Positions 46,601 through 54,139 of a stretch of 64,000 nt of DNA are shown here, piece after piece (within the stretch, counting starts at the first letter, position 1; the number at the start of each line of letters is the position of its first letter). Made by a program: the position numbers and the translations under genes. Source of the DNA: a virus; the IMG/VR virus record IMGVR_UViG_3300035670_000022, positions 62,001 to 126,000 of that record; one strand, 5' to 3'. Under the pieces are notes generated by a model that saw nothing but the letters and a program-made list of their open reading frames with translations, had not been told where the DNA came from and searched no databases.

Positions 46601-49599
46601 CAAGAGCCTTCTTCGATTTCTTCTTGTTTACGCTTTTCTAGAGCAAACACAGTGTCGAGAAGTTGTTGCCCATAGTCACTACTTGAGTCTATTCCCATTG
46701 CATCTAGGCGGCGCGAGTAGTCTGCGTAGGTAAACATAGATAATCCCTGAATGGAGTTAAACAGCTGCATGGAATACGGAGTAGACACGCCGCCTTTGAC
46801 TTGAACTAAGCCACCTAGCATTTCGTCTGGGTTTAGAGTTGTCGGGCGGGCACTCTCCGAGGCACCGCGCAGTAAAGGTAATCCATCTTTGTCCGTTAGA
46901 TACTCTGTGTGTTCTACGGGCATCTCGCTTAGCAAGAAGCCTCTTGTGTAAATAAAGTCATCCTTCTCGCTGAAGTGAATATCTTCTACTTCTGGGGTTA
47001 ACCCGTATAACGGGCGCTTCCATGCAAGTTGTCCTTGGCTGTAACTTAACTCATGGGATTGCGGATAGATCTCAATCAATCTGGTATACAGCTCACTCTT
47101 GCGCTGCTGCATTGTTCTCTTGAAGAAGCTACTTGCTACTGCATTAAACGAGATGACGTTTCCTACTTCTTGACTGCGTTTTGTTATGGCTCCTACGTTT
47201 TTACTTAGCACTAGCTCTTTGTATGTGCTTAACTTTTGTTGGGACTCAGCTTCGGTAAATCCAGCGGATCTTAGTGCTAACAATGTTGCGCTGTCGCCTT
47301 GCTCTAATAACTTCTTCAGAGAATGCAGCATTATTCTCGTATTTTCTTCATACGCCATGCCCTGATTCATTGTGTAGACAATGCCGCCAAGTACCTGCAG
47401 AGCGTCTAGAGATACACTTTCTCCTGACTGTATGACTTTAGGGCCGCTGCTGCGATTATACGTATCGAACATGGCTGATTCGACTGCAACTGTCCTTGTG
47501 GATTTGTTCAACCACTCCATACCAGTAATGACGCGGTTACCTTTGTTGATATAAACTACGGGCACTTCATTAACGACTTGCTGTCCCGTCATCGGGTCAT
47601 ATCTCGACTCTTGCGTGCTGCCTATGGTCACACTAAACCGGAATACGTTTTTCAGGACGATGTCTAACCCGGTTGCTTCTCCTTGCATGTTGTATCGTTT
47701 GGAGAATCTAAATGGGTGTGATCTATCTTGTTGTCTACTTTCTTTACCCCCCAAAGCGGTGAGCATCTCTACGGCTGCTGAGACCTGTTTACTGTCTCCT
47801 TTACTTTCTACATAGAGTCCCCTGTTTGACATCTTTGACATCAAACCACTTCGGTAGTAACTCAGCGTCTCTTCGTTGTTGAGATTTAGGTCTTGGATAT
47901 CTCGTTCACCTAGGAAGATACCTGCTTCAATGTTTCTTGCATAGGAAGTAAACGATAGGTTAGCAGACGAGACTTCTAGCATCTCCAGTTTGTCTAACTC
48001 TTTACTCAGGACCGCAAAGCCTTTAGAGTGTCTGAGTTGTGTTGGAGCAATGGAGGCAGAGCTGCTTATAATTTCTTTGATTCTTGCTTTTGTCTTACTT
48101 GAGTCTTCCTCTCCAAACAGATCAAATACTTGTTTGTCGTCGTTCAGTCGGTCGAAGATGGAATATATACCCTCCCCTTCGTTGCGGCTGTTCTGTGTTG
48201 TGACTAACGTTAAACGTCCTTGTTGACTCAGACTTTCTATAACCTTGAAGAAACTTTTTTTATAGGCTAGAAAAGCAGACGACCCTTCTTGGTCTGTTAC
48301 TCCGTGTTTAGCCCCGAATAGAGTCGACTCTAAATATTGTACGGATAGAATTACTTGAGACTCTGACGGTGACTTACTGAGTCTTCTCAGATGTCTTAAA
48401 CGTGTTTCGTGAACGTCTCTATTTAGTTTGACGAATTGACTTGTCTCTTCTAGAGTGCTTTCAATCAACGACTTTCTAAATGCCTGTTGAGTTAAGCGTC
48501 TAGCCCCAAGAGACGTTAAGTCTTTACCCGCAGTGCTAAACATTGCATCTGTGGCGGCGCCTATTTCTCTTAACACAGACAGCATCTTGTCTTTGGCTTC
48601 TTTATTGCTATCGGCAACCATGTCCATACTCAAGAAGAGAGCCTCTTCAAGAGAGTCTCGGTTACGCAGCGTATCCGTTCTGTTTTGGCTTCCTATGGTA
48701 CCGGCAACGATATTCTTATTATCGTCATAGTAGTAACCTAACTTGGCGTGGAAGGCAGGGGTTATTAATTGACCTTCATTTCTCAGAGTCACTTTATTGG
48801 CGTTAACATTGGTGCCTTCAAAAGCCGAGAGGCTAACTTCGTTACCTCCTAACACGCTTAGCATTCTTTTTGTAGCGTTTTGACTCTGTTCTTCTCTATC
48901 CTTAACGACTATCGGACGAACACCTTGGGTCAATATGTCTGTTTTGACCTCTGGCCCTCGACTCATTAATCCACCAATATAGGAAGATTCTTGAAGTTGA
49001 TAGACAGACTCTCTTAGGTTTAGTCCCTTGTGCTCTTCTTGAAAGGCGTTCCAGTCTCTGTCGATAGGTCTTTGAACCAGACCGCGTGGTGGTTTATAGA
49101 GAGTGATATCCGACTGTTCTTGATTTGATCCGATAATCGAACCTGTTTTACCTATGGTTCTGTTGTAGATACCTGTTCCAGTGACTCTTACTGAATTTCC
49201 ATACCGGCTATAAATACTCTGATTGATGACGGATAGTTGACTTTGCCTGGCAGACAGACTAGAACCACCCTGAGCGCCGTATACAGCGTCTGCTGCTTCT
49301 CCTATATATTGCTTAGCAGAATTGTAGGGTTGCAGCCCTCCTGATTCGAAAGAGTTGAACTGATCTCGGATTGGACTGTTATGGTCCATGTTCCAAGCGA
49401 TGTGACTTTGCATAGAGGCCTGCACGCCTCTTGCCCTACCCGGGTCTCCACCCTCATCGTCTTGGGTGATGTATTGATTTGCTTCTTCGTTTAAGTTCTC
49501 TAGGTCTTCACCGGCACTACTATCCTCGTCCTCTGCATTACCAGCAGAAGCCTCCAACTCTTGTTCTGGGTCGTTATAATTTGTGTCCTCTTCTCCCAC
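37630..49599 (-). CDS. Second giant protein, candidate virion RNA polymerase (DYDGD motif)
   Basis: 3989 aa from a GTG with a GAGG site. Acidic N-terminus (1-70), then a very long helical, charged region without obvious repeats. At D2753-Y-D-G-D2757 it reads LGDYDGDSFQAAF, preceded about 40-60 residues earlier by ANRQGAPSGTFHTFGNAH. That arrangement fits the DxDGD catalytic loop of two-barrel RNA polymerases, as in crAss-like phage virion polymerases. The C-terminal third is Gln/Glu-rich coiled coil with two hydrophobic patches. Its place among virion genes suggests packaging and ejection. Alternative: tape-measure-like or ejected structural protein carrying a chance motif. Confidence 0.6.
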   Translation of the reverse strand: MGEEDTNYNDPEQELEASAGNAEDEDSSAGEDLENLNEEANQYITQDDEGGDPGRARGVQASMQSHIAWNMDHNSPIRDQFNSFESGGLQPYNSAKQYIGEAADAVYGAQGGSSLSARQSQLSVINQSIYSRYGNSVRVTGTGIYNRTIGKTGSIIGSNQEQSDITLYKPPRGLVQRPIDRDWNAFQEEHKGLNLRESVYQLQESSYIGGLMSRGPEVKTDILTQGVRPIVVKDREEQSQNATKRMLSVLGGNEVSLSAFEGTNVNANKVTLRNEGQLITPAFHAKLGYYYDDNKNIVAGTIGSQNRTDTLRNRDSLEEALFLSMDMVADSNKEAKDKMLSVLREIGAATDAMFSTAGKDLTSLGARRLTQQAFRKSLIESTLEETSQFVKLNRDVHETRLRHLRRLSKSPSESQVILSVQYLESTLFGAKHGVTDQEGSSAFLAYKKSFFKVIESLSQQGRLTLVTTQNSRNEGEGIYSIFDRLNDDKQVFDLFGEEDSSKTKARIKEIISSSASIAPTQLRHSKGFAVLSKELDKLEMLEVSSANLSFTSYARNIEAGIFLGERDIQDLNLNNEETLSYYRSGLMSKMSNRGLYVESKGDSKQVSAAVEMLTALGGKESRQQDRSHPFRFSKRYNMQGEATGLDIVLKNVFRFSVTIGSTQESRYDPMTGQQVVNEVPVVYINKGNRVITGMEWLNKSTRTVAVESAMFDTYNRSSGPKVIQSGESVSLDALQVLGGIVYTMNQGMAYEENTRIMLHSLKKLLEQGDSATLLALRSAGFTEAESQQKLSTYKELVLSKNVGAITKRSQEVGNVISFNAVASSFFKRTMQQRKSELYTRLIEIYPQSHELSYSQGQLAWKRPLYGLTPEVEDIHFSEKDDFIYTRGFLLSEMPVEHTEYLTDKDGLPLLRGASESARPTTLNPDEMLGGLVQVKGGVSTPYSMQLFNSIQGLSMFTYADYSRRLDAMGIDSSSDYGQQLLDTVFALEKRKQEEIEEGSWDRVKQKAVMLYTPYDKTEQNIQRLKNLKSVRPFLPANLDFASFLRSFGAEDESGFMQKTQEAAKAGIDIEGSDLVGGVIPFGLPSAQFELLKKYQMENPDADIVKYARSIAIDTDEVTQGFIEAPKLVMVNMGINEMSDYSYLNTEYANSNENAYLKTYRSQTALSTKEMNMTPAQFNALIREKLQVGTIFVARDVKLQDAPHLSETNRQLENKVLTFIKLTSDIGEMQYSIDKDFSMENLKSADIKKALKEMRRLSQEGHKSVSFAEAVDFREGGFVLKKGVYQMKSSTDGWLKKIGSLNDGENAFYIDGINTYTSLGEKSRIQPFRVKAPAYSGREMNAISYLYKTPTSSEQDLRSNMVTYNLEMVNIADLKTGQRTAEAKGPFKGTNRDYFLEIGAVYGSEVGYENLPTEITGKEIFAAITMGQMKGFVFKAGLGFLREGEKSNTWKMITDTDQQTAGYKIAEALSLMMLGDTTSGATETNKISALLKGAYERGAISNRRQAQSALKLIVEGTASAKNLAQKNQSDKLQRDFAPTIAVYEGIMSLVDEGEVESGKTPEQALIDTIGAALKAGKEGDAARAKLAQKTENLFKTTRDQYGKQMPDGGYYYDETKSRSASVMAFFLNAAKDVLTDINPERRLLGKAVTEIAYNTDGFFGVYLKNEEVARKVDREISTVFNKIILGIENEKGQLNPMQKAVHERKISSLEEMKKQSIAYMSDTAIDFKDKSIEGLMNAAGVENDLFMSKAYTPGIRKNLTEIFMNYGGLDAESLLLYRDQEYGKEANVYRKAVRQQTLALGIEMPSIERIWKLQDKSSRTDTEASELETLQNELQNTLTMMRGLGQFGLRMALPFDMTINKITVPTGMEDTTALEGHYANALTDKQLQLYTYSGDDKEKARSLQQTMVILGSMLQEGLGTTLDQSDVSEMYSIRRTNAILMGYKNYTDLENESESGIDAQTAGDRARRNRMRRAIKQEVETNVFSLSFSQSYGDFTARSRDNVFPRYVSSRAKDIAPAEEVFFQFIRSDAEGYESALQQMEWSRRVSSDRTNLDRTERARAITKDYLRRLKNSETIVGGQVEDLLSGITDRALSQLSSLQEVEAAMFSSSLIENDPGVTEADATIENWADKLSPDTTKRAIAILKSRKIAVPDNATKEDIAKIVKEQKGTIRSLPVEDQLELASLGFTEMALVLGDGTGSLSEVELTRLSADTKRTAFVQLLLREKFKEVLKTQTGLTASQTLSETSTLINNLTSIEERVSAYIKDAPEIQERLLYNLIKNEVDTKLKQSADIDPGKEYIQGKQKLREYARQFLEAGLGTTEEQSRARSIIDSVDKTYSVTIPVLQIQPSPTDEGTYKAQIMPETEIEGWMLGLDVLERMSLVFPGHTHEALRAQYGLADSLARANDTGLFEEMAQAVMERREVNLSAEQLDVYNTLVNSAEIAKEQTLHLSKNKDTFRQTMADRLSLTGSSFIAMNSFLVGQSEVALGSRIDTLLKENSGSGLRTLMDTIVDRLIDSHQKAVSSETVRIDNRIAELSAATDPESSAEISRLREDRQRLVNDLILDPNSQNRIVQSTIKYAQLTANILQNLSDVIQGPDAKTFSYEDLLERVKEPVFQKEQQAAQAAEEAANAKKAAGAVESENAAKPREEPRSRYVRGQDLKEALISDIGGEPTDDGYKQLESVVFRSMVTANRQGAPSGTFHTFGNAHQQISPEEMAKRAKLFGSLQSPDLATSNTGMFISSLGFQFTQLGDYDGDSFQAAFTKMADSTREVVDAFDKVKKAEAEFYASEENQDAPHSIIRMSAVGAQTRSLNKLTQTINDYVEKLEVLAELRQEVENRGVEKVRNYITDFMALPAEFMEGLSYGVGAITDEDIPSLIKQSRDTQANFYGNQNKVQSSLGRALATVSDITLNQDIGITFREGAADDKLQQAYTETLNKVGKDFIEYSTDAELRSFNQASIKEKSQKLIEFSALMSQRLAALGDLGKVSSKVAGSLLNTSAFANIQAIVGSTGTGLLGKTYNTVVPLLGMAVSDLASMRAMKEAADGTDDKMGTAFVEALQRQQLVLRQRLQNAETAKEQTAAQTQLDIFNDLLQKYQDKQTVPYKIAEAETQKRLNATFGLLLDVQQFLRDAALKPKKGGSVALEAAEFEYTYETQSGERKTLVGLDTIMNTVDEVERSKVMERFIGTRAGAVLAQDYGFEFKEDGKVVVSDNKLDTSELRVFAALEMVNEYLSGKKTATEMLKESTFAGFFRQRKEQMIEQDPDRPIPTDEFIVQTTLADSLAKFRSEFIYNAVLEAADYKPMLQKFAERLQDGYSEENLRTRTLAYEETLRGIYEQQMPDGASQLTKDVEADINSRTQSWRAEQERVRDVIAAAATRADSNANTTLGEEVFRSLIEYQTQREAQIYVGTDTEAGLFDQLISLNRAVQGLQSGQYATPGTAQQYEIAQTAILYNISRGKLEGTTFNESIFRLATEVQSVGGSAEAVGALLAVGGGTSLPGLMEFIQQQAQERAGGDTSRADELVRQSLVTLGEILTTQVETGATQRQSVAEIIAEKSVVSASSSKIQQELAALNDLELEARQRIQEGASDEEASETLDVIKRYREERQKRLESVQSNPQEAVNRLNEDFDPVAQALNDVQEQIGKNVAESIKAQHMQKKSQNITKVQEEAYQKQVRSNTLSLLAVPLLFSVMSGDVPITDRVAELARNMIESALTLSQQQGSVTQRILSGEGSGTVLAETLRPPNRQVENPVTISPDEPLTRDTVRTERQRRTAARTAQTIEPDVDEKPTQTSYLEKEQEDAERNTGRANYLLRVARAREFMFSAEGKPAGLAQSVAFEALNTAGAYASSQFAQNTRLLRDDSVLGRGALEVMGGVVGMALANVVTKRPITGTDFTYDAAFDLTVQAVSNVKDNVIAASRRALAEAINGEDIDITDGYTGESLEAILAEGDFMFDDDNTSLSAVERVMITEGMLEEEESLPIEQGED

Positions 49600-49647
49600 T
49601 TCAACCCTCTATTACGATTAGTTTTGTTTTTATCTCTAGTGCCCCGT

Positions 49648-49669
49648 GTAAGCTAGGGTGTAGATAGTA
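49648..49669 (+). promoter_or_regulatory. Conserved block upstream of the head module
   Basis: GTAAGCTAGGGTGTAG followed by ATAGTA, matching 32357-32373. It lies in the 148-bp divergent gap between the second giant gene and the head genes. Confidence 0.55.
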
Positions 49670-49747
49670 CCTTATAAACCCAGACTAGCCGAGTTCTTTA
49701 TTGCTGTCCTTAAGGTCTGTCTCTACTTTAATTCTGACCTATCTAAT

Positions 49748-50518
49748 ATGAAAAACGCTCGCGTTCAAACCATCCCTAAAGAGAAACTTAGCGGCGGATA
49801 TGCTGTTAACATCTATCGCCCTTTGTATAAGGACTATAGCCAAGCAATGAAGCTATACCCGGCTGAGTCTCGGGAGAATCCTAACGGACCCGGCTACACC
49901 TTTGAGGAATTTCTCTGTGCTTTATGCATCAGAGATGCTAATGGTGCTGAAGTTGACAATGCACCTAAAGACGCGATCGAGCGCTTTGCTCAAGTTCAGC
50001 TCAAAGATAAACAGTATATTAGCCGTACTTTTATTACTGCTTTCTTGATGACTCAAGACTTACAGGATGAAGCTGAAGCGCTGGCTGATACGCTAATGGA
50101 TATCGATCCCTATTCGTTAACCTATACGATTACCAAAGACCAGCTACCCTGGGGGAGTGCAGATTTCACTTTTCACCGACCCAGCTCTTCTGTACAAATC
50201 TCTGTAACCAAGAACTACACTTCGCCTCGCGTCAACGGCTGTGCATGGGAAGAGATGTTTCTTGTCTCTTGTATGCAGCAAATTAACGGCGAGGCCCTTC
50301 CGGAGACAGCTAATCCTATTAGCCACTTCTATGACCTGGAGGTGCTGGATGTGCAGTTTGTTGCCGCTACGTTTATTAAGATGTTCAGCATGGGCATGAA
50401 CGAGCGTAAAGACGCAATGGATTTGGGAAAGTCTTGGCGAACCAAAATTTCGCAGCCGTCTCCCGACTCCAAACCCAAAAGTGCTTCACTAAAGGCACCG
50501 ACTCCTTCTACAACCTAG
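49748..50518 (+). CDS. Hypothetical head-module protein
   Basis: 256 aa, first gene of the plus-strand head module. Globular, with aromatic and acidic residues; the C-terminal ~40 residues are Lys/Pro/Ser/Thr-rich and probably disordered. Position before the portal suggests a DNA-packaging or head protein, but no terminase motif (Walker A or nuclease) is visible. Confidence 0.6.
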   Translation: MKNARVQTIPKEKLSGGYAVNIYRPLYKDYSQAMKLYPAESRENPNGPGYTFEEFLCALCIRDANGAEVDNAPKDAIERFAQVQLKDKQYISRTFITAFLMTQDLQDEAEALADTLMDIDPYSLTYTITKDQLPWGSADFTFHRPSSSVQISVTKNYTSPRVNGCAWEEMFLVSCMQQINGEALPETANPISHFYDLEVLDVQFVAATFIKMFSMGMNERKDAMDLGKSWRTKISQPSPDSKPKSASLKAPTPSTT

Positions 50519-50973
50519 GCACCACTAGGACACCTAGTCCGGAGTGTCTTGAATGTACCTACTTCGATCTGTGGGGGGCTTTTTCTCCGTTACCGCAGTC
50601 TTACCCTCCCCTCCGTCTTAAAAATTTTGATATTTCTAAGTTGGAGTCTATACGGGTTGAACGGGAGTTTACTAAGATGTCTGCTTGTAAAGAGTGGAGT
50701 CAGAAGTTAGACCTTCCTGGGTACGTTCAAGTCTGTGCAGTGACCTACGTGACTTTGTTTGAGTGGCTTGGCTGCGACTCTTGGTTTTACCGAAAGTATG
50801 GCTTACCTGACATAATTCAGGAAGCACTCAAATATGAGTGTCGTCGCGTTGTTGACGACATTAATAAAAAGAGGGAAGAGGAAGTCACTAAGCTGAAGTT
50901 AGACGGTCAAACCGCTAATCGGCACTCTACCATGCGCACCGGGGCGAATCCTCTAGACAAAGTCTTTAAGTAG
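50434..50973 (+). CDS. Hypothetical protein before the portal gene
   Basis: 179 aa if it starts at the TTG at 50434, which overlaps the preceding gene by 85 nt; a later start is possible, since coding character is firm only from about residue 25. Contains SPECLECTYFDLWG and another pair of Cys (CAVTYVTLFEWLGCDSWF). C-terminal third is helical. Unknown; adjacent to the portal. Confidence 0.55.
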   Translation: MANQNFAAVSRLQTQKCFTKGTDSFYNLGTTRTPSPECLECTYFDLWGAFSPLPQSYPPLRLKNFDISKLESIRVEREFTKMSACKEWSQKLDLPGYVQVCAVTYVTLFEWLGCDSWFYRKYGLPDIIQEALKYECRRVVDDINKKREEEVTKLKLDGQTANRHSTMRTGANPLDKVFK

Positions 50974-50982
50974 GAAATCTAA

Positions 50983-52446
50983 ATGTTAAACGGCGACATT
51001 ATTTTTAGTGATAAGCGGCAAGCTAGGGGCAAGTTTTCACAGCAAGGCAGTTTTACCTTTCAAAACACCCTGCGCCGTCCCTTGCTTGCACAGCTTCGCC
51101 TATACGAAAGAATGTGGCGCCAAGATTTAACGATTAAGTCTGCGGTACAAGCCCGTACTCAATGGCTGTTAGGCACCATTGGTGAGGTCGAGCATCCAGA
51201 CAAAGAGATTGCTGCTTTTCTGAATAACAACATCAAAGAGTTACAACAGGAGAATGGGCGCTCTTGGACAGATATCTTAGAGGTTATTGAGCAGACTACT
51301 TACTGGAGTGGGTTTTCTGCTTCAGAGATCATGTTTGACCTTAAGTTTGGCGCTCTATACCTAAAAGATATTTTGACGTATCACCCAACCTCCATTGTTA
51401 TCCATGCGGATAAGAAGGGGCAGTTGGTTCATGGAAAAGAAACCATAGACGGTGTTCGAAGATCCGGCATCTGGCAGCTGTCTACGGGACCTCTATCTAA
51501 AGAGGTGCACTTAGATTTGTGGAAAGTCATTTATTTAGCTAATGAGTCAGACTATGGTAACTACTATGGTCGCTCTTTAATCGGTGCTTCTTATAAGTGG
51601 CATCGTCTTAAAGAGGCTCTTATAGACATGATGGCAGCCAACTTAGACAAATCTGGCAATAAGATGCTGTGGGTAAGAATGCCTAGTTACCCAACAGATG
51701 AGGTTCGTGTCAGTCCTACTACAGGAGAAGAAGCCTTTATTAACTCTATCGAGTTAGTTAAAGAGCAGTTTGAAGCAGCGGAGGGGATACCTGAAGTTGT
51801 TTTCTTACCTTATCAGCAGTCGGATATTAAACCAGAGATAGGGAGTGAGACTCTACAGGATCAAGTGGGAGACACCTTCATTAAGGCGATTGAGTACGCA
51901 GATCATCAATCTATCAAACACATCATTCCGTCTTTCCTGCTGGGCAGCAACATGACTGGCAGCGACTCTCAAAACTCTATAAAAGTCGAGCGTCAAGTAG
52001 AGCTATTCACAAACTCGATTGAGATGGATCGTAGTCGTCTCTGTAACGCGTTGGTGCGGAAGGTGTTTCAGCCTTTGATGGAGTGGAACTTTAGTCGGGC
52101 TTCGACTAAGGTACCTCCTACTTTTGCTCGGGTTTATTCAGATAGATCTGAAGACCGTGTTGCCACAATGCAGATGATTAAAGGTCTTGTTGAGTCTGCC
52201 GTCTTGAACCCGCGTAGCGATGAGGATTATCGCAAGATTATGCAGATGCTGCGTCTGGGTACCCGCGAGCGCACTAAGGACGATAAGTTATTTATTCAAC
52301 AAATGCTTATCACACCTAGAGAGAAGAATCCTCGACCTGACGATGTGGGTCCTAGTGGGTCGGGTTCTCCAGGTCGGACAACTGGAAGTCGTCCTAAACA
52401 AATTGATAAGAAAGAGACGCCGGCTCCTGCCAAGAAGGATAGCTAG
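50983..52446 (+). CDS. Portal protein
   Basis: 487 aa, right size for a portal. N-terminal LRLYERMWRQDLTIKSAVQARTQWLLG, then WTDILEVIEQTTYWSGFSASEIMFDL and HPTSIVIHADKKGQLVHG follow the order of the Mu gp29/DUF935-like portal family. The C-terminal tail is Gly/Pro/Lys-rich. Followed downstream by protease and capsid genes as in Mu-like head modules. The portal forms the dodecameric DNA channel. Confidence 0.75.
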   Translation: MLNGDIIFSDKRQARGKFSQQGSFTFQNTLRRPLLAQLRLYERMWRQDLTIKSAVQARTQWLLGTIGEVEHPDKEIAAFLNNNIKELQQENGRSWTDILEVIEQTTYWSGFSASEIMFDLKFGALYLKDILTYHPTSIVIHADKKGQLVHGKETIDGVRRSGIWQLSTGPLSKEVHLDLWKVIYLANESDYGNYYGRSLIGASYKWHRLKEALIDMMAANLDKSGNKMLWVRMPSYPTDEVRVSPTTGEEAFINSIELVKEQFEAAEGIPEVVFLPYQQSDIKPEIGSETLQDQVGDTFIKAIEYADHQSIKHIIPSFLLGSNMTGSDSQNSIKVERQVELFTNSIEMDRSRLCNALVRKVFQPLMEWNFSRASTKVPPTFARVYSDRSEDRVATMQMIKGLVESAVLNPRSDEDYRKIMQMLRLGTRERTKDDKLFIQQMLITPREKNPRPDDVGPSGSGSPGRTTGSRPKQIDKKETPAPAKKDS

Positions 52447-52841
52447 GGCAATTCGATTCCTAGCATCTTTTCTATTCTTTCTAGGCGGACGGCAAGTCCT
52501 TTAATTGTCTCAGTGTATGGAGCCGGGTTGTCTAACAGCCAGGCTTCTATTAGTTTTATCTGGTTTATTTTCATCTTTTGTGCTCTAACGGCTTTCTGCC
52601 GCCAGAACTGGTATTCTTCGTCTTCTTTCTGCGTAAAGTTTCCATAGGCTGCTCTCTCAATATCTTTCTCGATAAACTGGGAGTCGATGTTCTGGATATC
52701 TAGCTCTAAACTCTTTATGGCTAAATAGGCCTGTTCATGGGTCTCAGGAAAGTCTATAGAGTCAAAATAGTAAGTAGGCAGCGTATGGAAAGTCTCTCTG
52801 TACGGTGACCAACGATGATCGCGGGGAGGCTGGTTAGACAT
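52443..52841 (-). CDS. Hypothetical protein on the opposite strand
   Basis: 132 aa, charged and helical, unrecognised. The stop overlaps the portal stop by 4 nt in convergent orientation. First of three minus-strand genes inserted in the head module. Confidence 0.6.
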   Translation of the reverse strand: MSNQPPRDHRWSPYRETFHTLPTYYFDSIDFPETHEQAYLAIKSLELDIQNIDSQFIEKDIERAAYGNFTQKEDEEYQFWRQKAVRAQKMKINQIKLIEAWLLDNPAPYTETIKGLAVRLERIEKMLGIELP

Positions 52842-52860
52842 TTAAAATCTAAATGTGATT

Positions 52861-53514
52861 CTAAACACCAGTATGCCCAAAGCCCCCCTTTCGGATAGTC
52901 TCATCCAGACACTCTTCTAGGACCTCTTCTGGTGTCCAGGAGCTTTGGGCAATTAAGATTTCGTAGGCACCTTGGGCAATGCGAGCACCGTGTCCAAAGA
53001 AGTGTGTAGATTTCCCCTGATTTTCTAAAATCACTCCTACATCATCTCGGTAGTAGCAATCGATTAACCCAGGCGAATTGGTTACAAAGATACCGTGCTT
53101 AGCCGCTAATCCACTACGAGAACTAATTCTGTAGCAGGCAGTAAATGGATCTGGCAGTTCTGGAAGTGCAATCTTAAATCCCGCTTTGATTACCCGTCGC
53201 TCTCCAGGAGGAAGTAAAACAAAAGCGTAGCCATCTTCTACTTTCAATGCAGATAGTAACGAGTTGTCTTTTAATGGCTTGCCGTTGACGTATATCTCCT
53301 CTTTGGGAGTGAACAGCTGCAGCTTCTTGAGTTCGTCTTTAAGTTCTGCTTCTGTTTTGTGCTGGGGAATCCAGGCCTTAATGTCTGCAGCGGCATCTTT
53401 TGCATGGGCACACTGGGGTAGCCACTCCGCACTCTCCGCTGTAAATCTTGGCATCAACAAGTCTTTAAGCTCTTGTAGAATACCTTGTTTCTGTATATTC
53501 GTGAAACTTAGCAC
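52861..53514 (-). CDS. dut: dUTPase/dCTP deaminase-like protein
   Basis: 217 aa. Motifs typical of trimeric dUTPases: RISSRSGLAAKHGI, FVTNSPGLIDCYYRDDVGVILEN (catalytic Asp after GLID) and GARIAQGAYEIL, ending with the Gly-rich RKGGFGHTGV motif 5. The N-terminal ~75 residues are an extra extension. Hydrolyses dUTP to keep uracil out of DNA. Immediately follows (1 nt) the SWIM protein gene in the same operon. Confidence 0.88.
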   Translation of the reverse strand: MLSFTNIQKQGILQELKDLLMPRFTAESAEWLPQCAHAKDAAADIKAWIPQHKTEAELKDELKKLQLFTPKEEIYVNGKPLKDNSLLSALKVEDGYAFVLLPPGERRVIKAGFKIALPELPDPFTACYRISSRSGLAAKHGIFVTNSPGLIDCYYRDDVGVILENQGKSTHFFGHGARIAQGAYEILIAQSSWTPEEVLEECLDETIRKGGFGHTGV

Positions 53515-54114
53515 TTAGTATCTCCGATGTTTTTGATTTAGAATAGCTTTCACTGTGTGTAGGTGTAGACACACACCATTTCTTTCATACTCTGTACAGG
53601 TACAGGTAAAAGCGCTGGTGGCGACGGGTATACCTTTATAGGGATAAACCTCAAAGTGACTGCCTTTAATCTCTCGAAAAGTATAACCCTGTTTTAAACT
53701 CTCTATAGCAATAAGGTTTTGATAGTCTCTCTCCTGGGTACTCTTGTCGACTGGAATTGACAAAGAGGTAGTCCCTAGTTGATAAGTTACTACCCCGCCT
53801 TTGAATTGGCAGCCGCTTATTTTCTTATCGGCTATTTCATCTAGGACATACTCCCACACCCACTGCTCTAAAGTTAGAGACTCCTTTTTCCCTCTAATAC
53901 TCTGCACGGTTTTGTGATTGTCGTATGTGTGTAGAGCTTTGCATATTAAAGCATCTGGCATTTGTTTAATAGAGAGTCGAACCACTTTATCAGTCTTGTC
54001 TTTAGGCTCTACGTATAGACAATCTTCTTTGTTGCTATATTCTGGGGTTAGGTACTTTGTAAGTAATCTGGACAGAGTGTCTGCCTTTGCTAGAAGGTAA
54101 GGGTAGCTGAGCAT
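53515..54114 (-). CDS. SWIM zinc-finger protein
   Basis: 199 aa. C-terminal TCTCTEYERNGVCLHLHTVKAIL fits the SWIM motif C-x-C-x(n)-C-x-H (about residues 168-190). The N-terminal 150 residues are unrecognised. SWIM fingers bind DNA or proteins, often beside recombination or modification functions. The 14-nt promoter-like motif lies 25 nt upstream, so this unit is regulated like the accessory genes at 6-13 kb, not like the head genes. Confidence 0.7.
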   Translation of the reverse strand: MLSYPYLLAKADTLSRLLTKYLTPEYSNKEDCLYVEPKDKTDKVVRLSIKQMPDALICKALHTYDNHKTVQSIRGKKESLTLEQWVWEYVLDEIADKKISGCQFKGGVVTYQLGTTSLSIPVDKSTQERDYQNLIAIESLKQGYTFREIKGSHFEVYPYKGIPVATSAFTCTCTEYERNGVCLHLHTVKAILNQKHRRY

Positions 54115-54139
54115 ATATTTAAAGTTTTACTTTTCTTTG

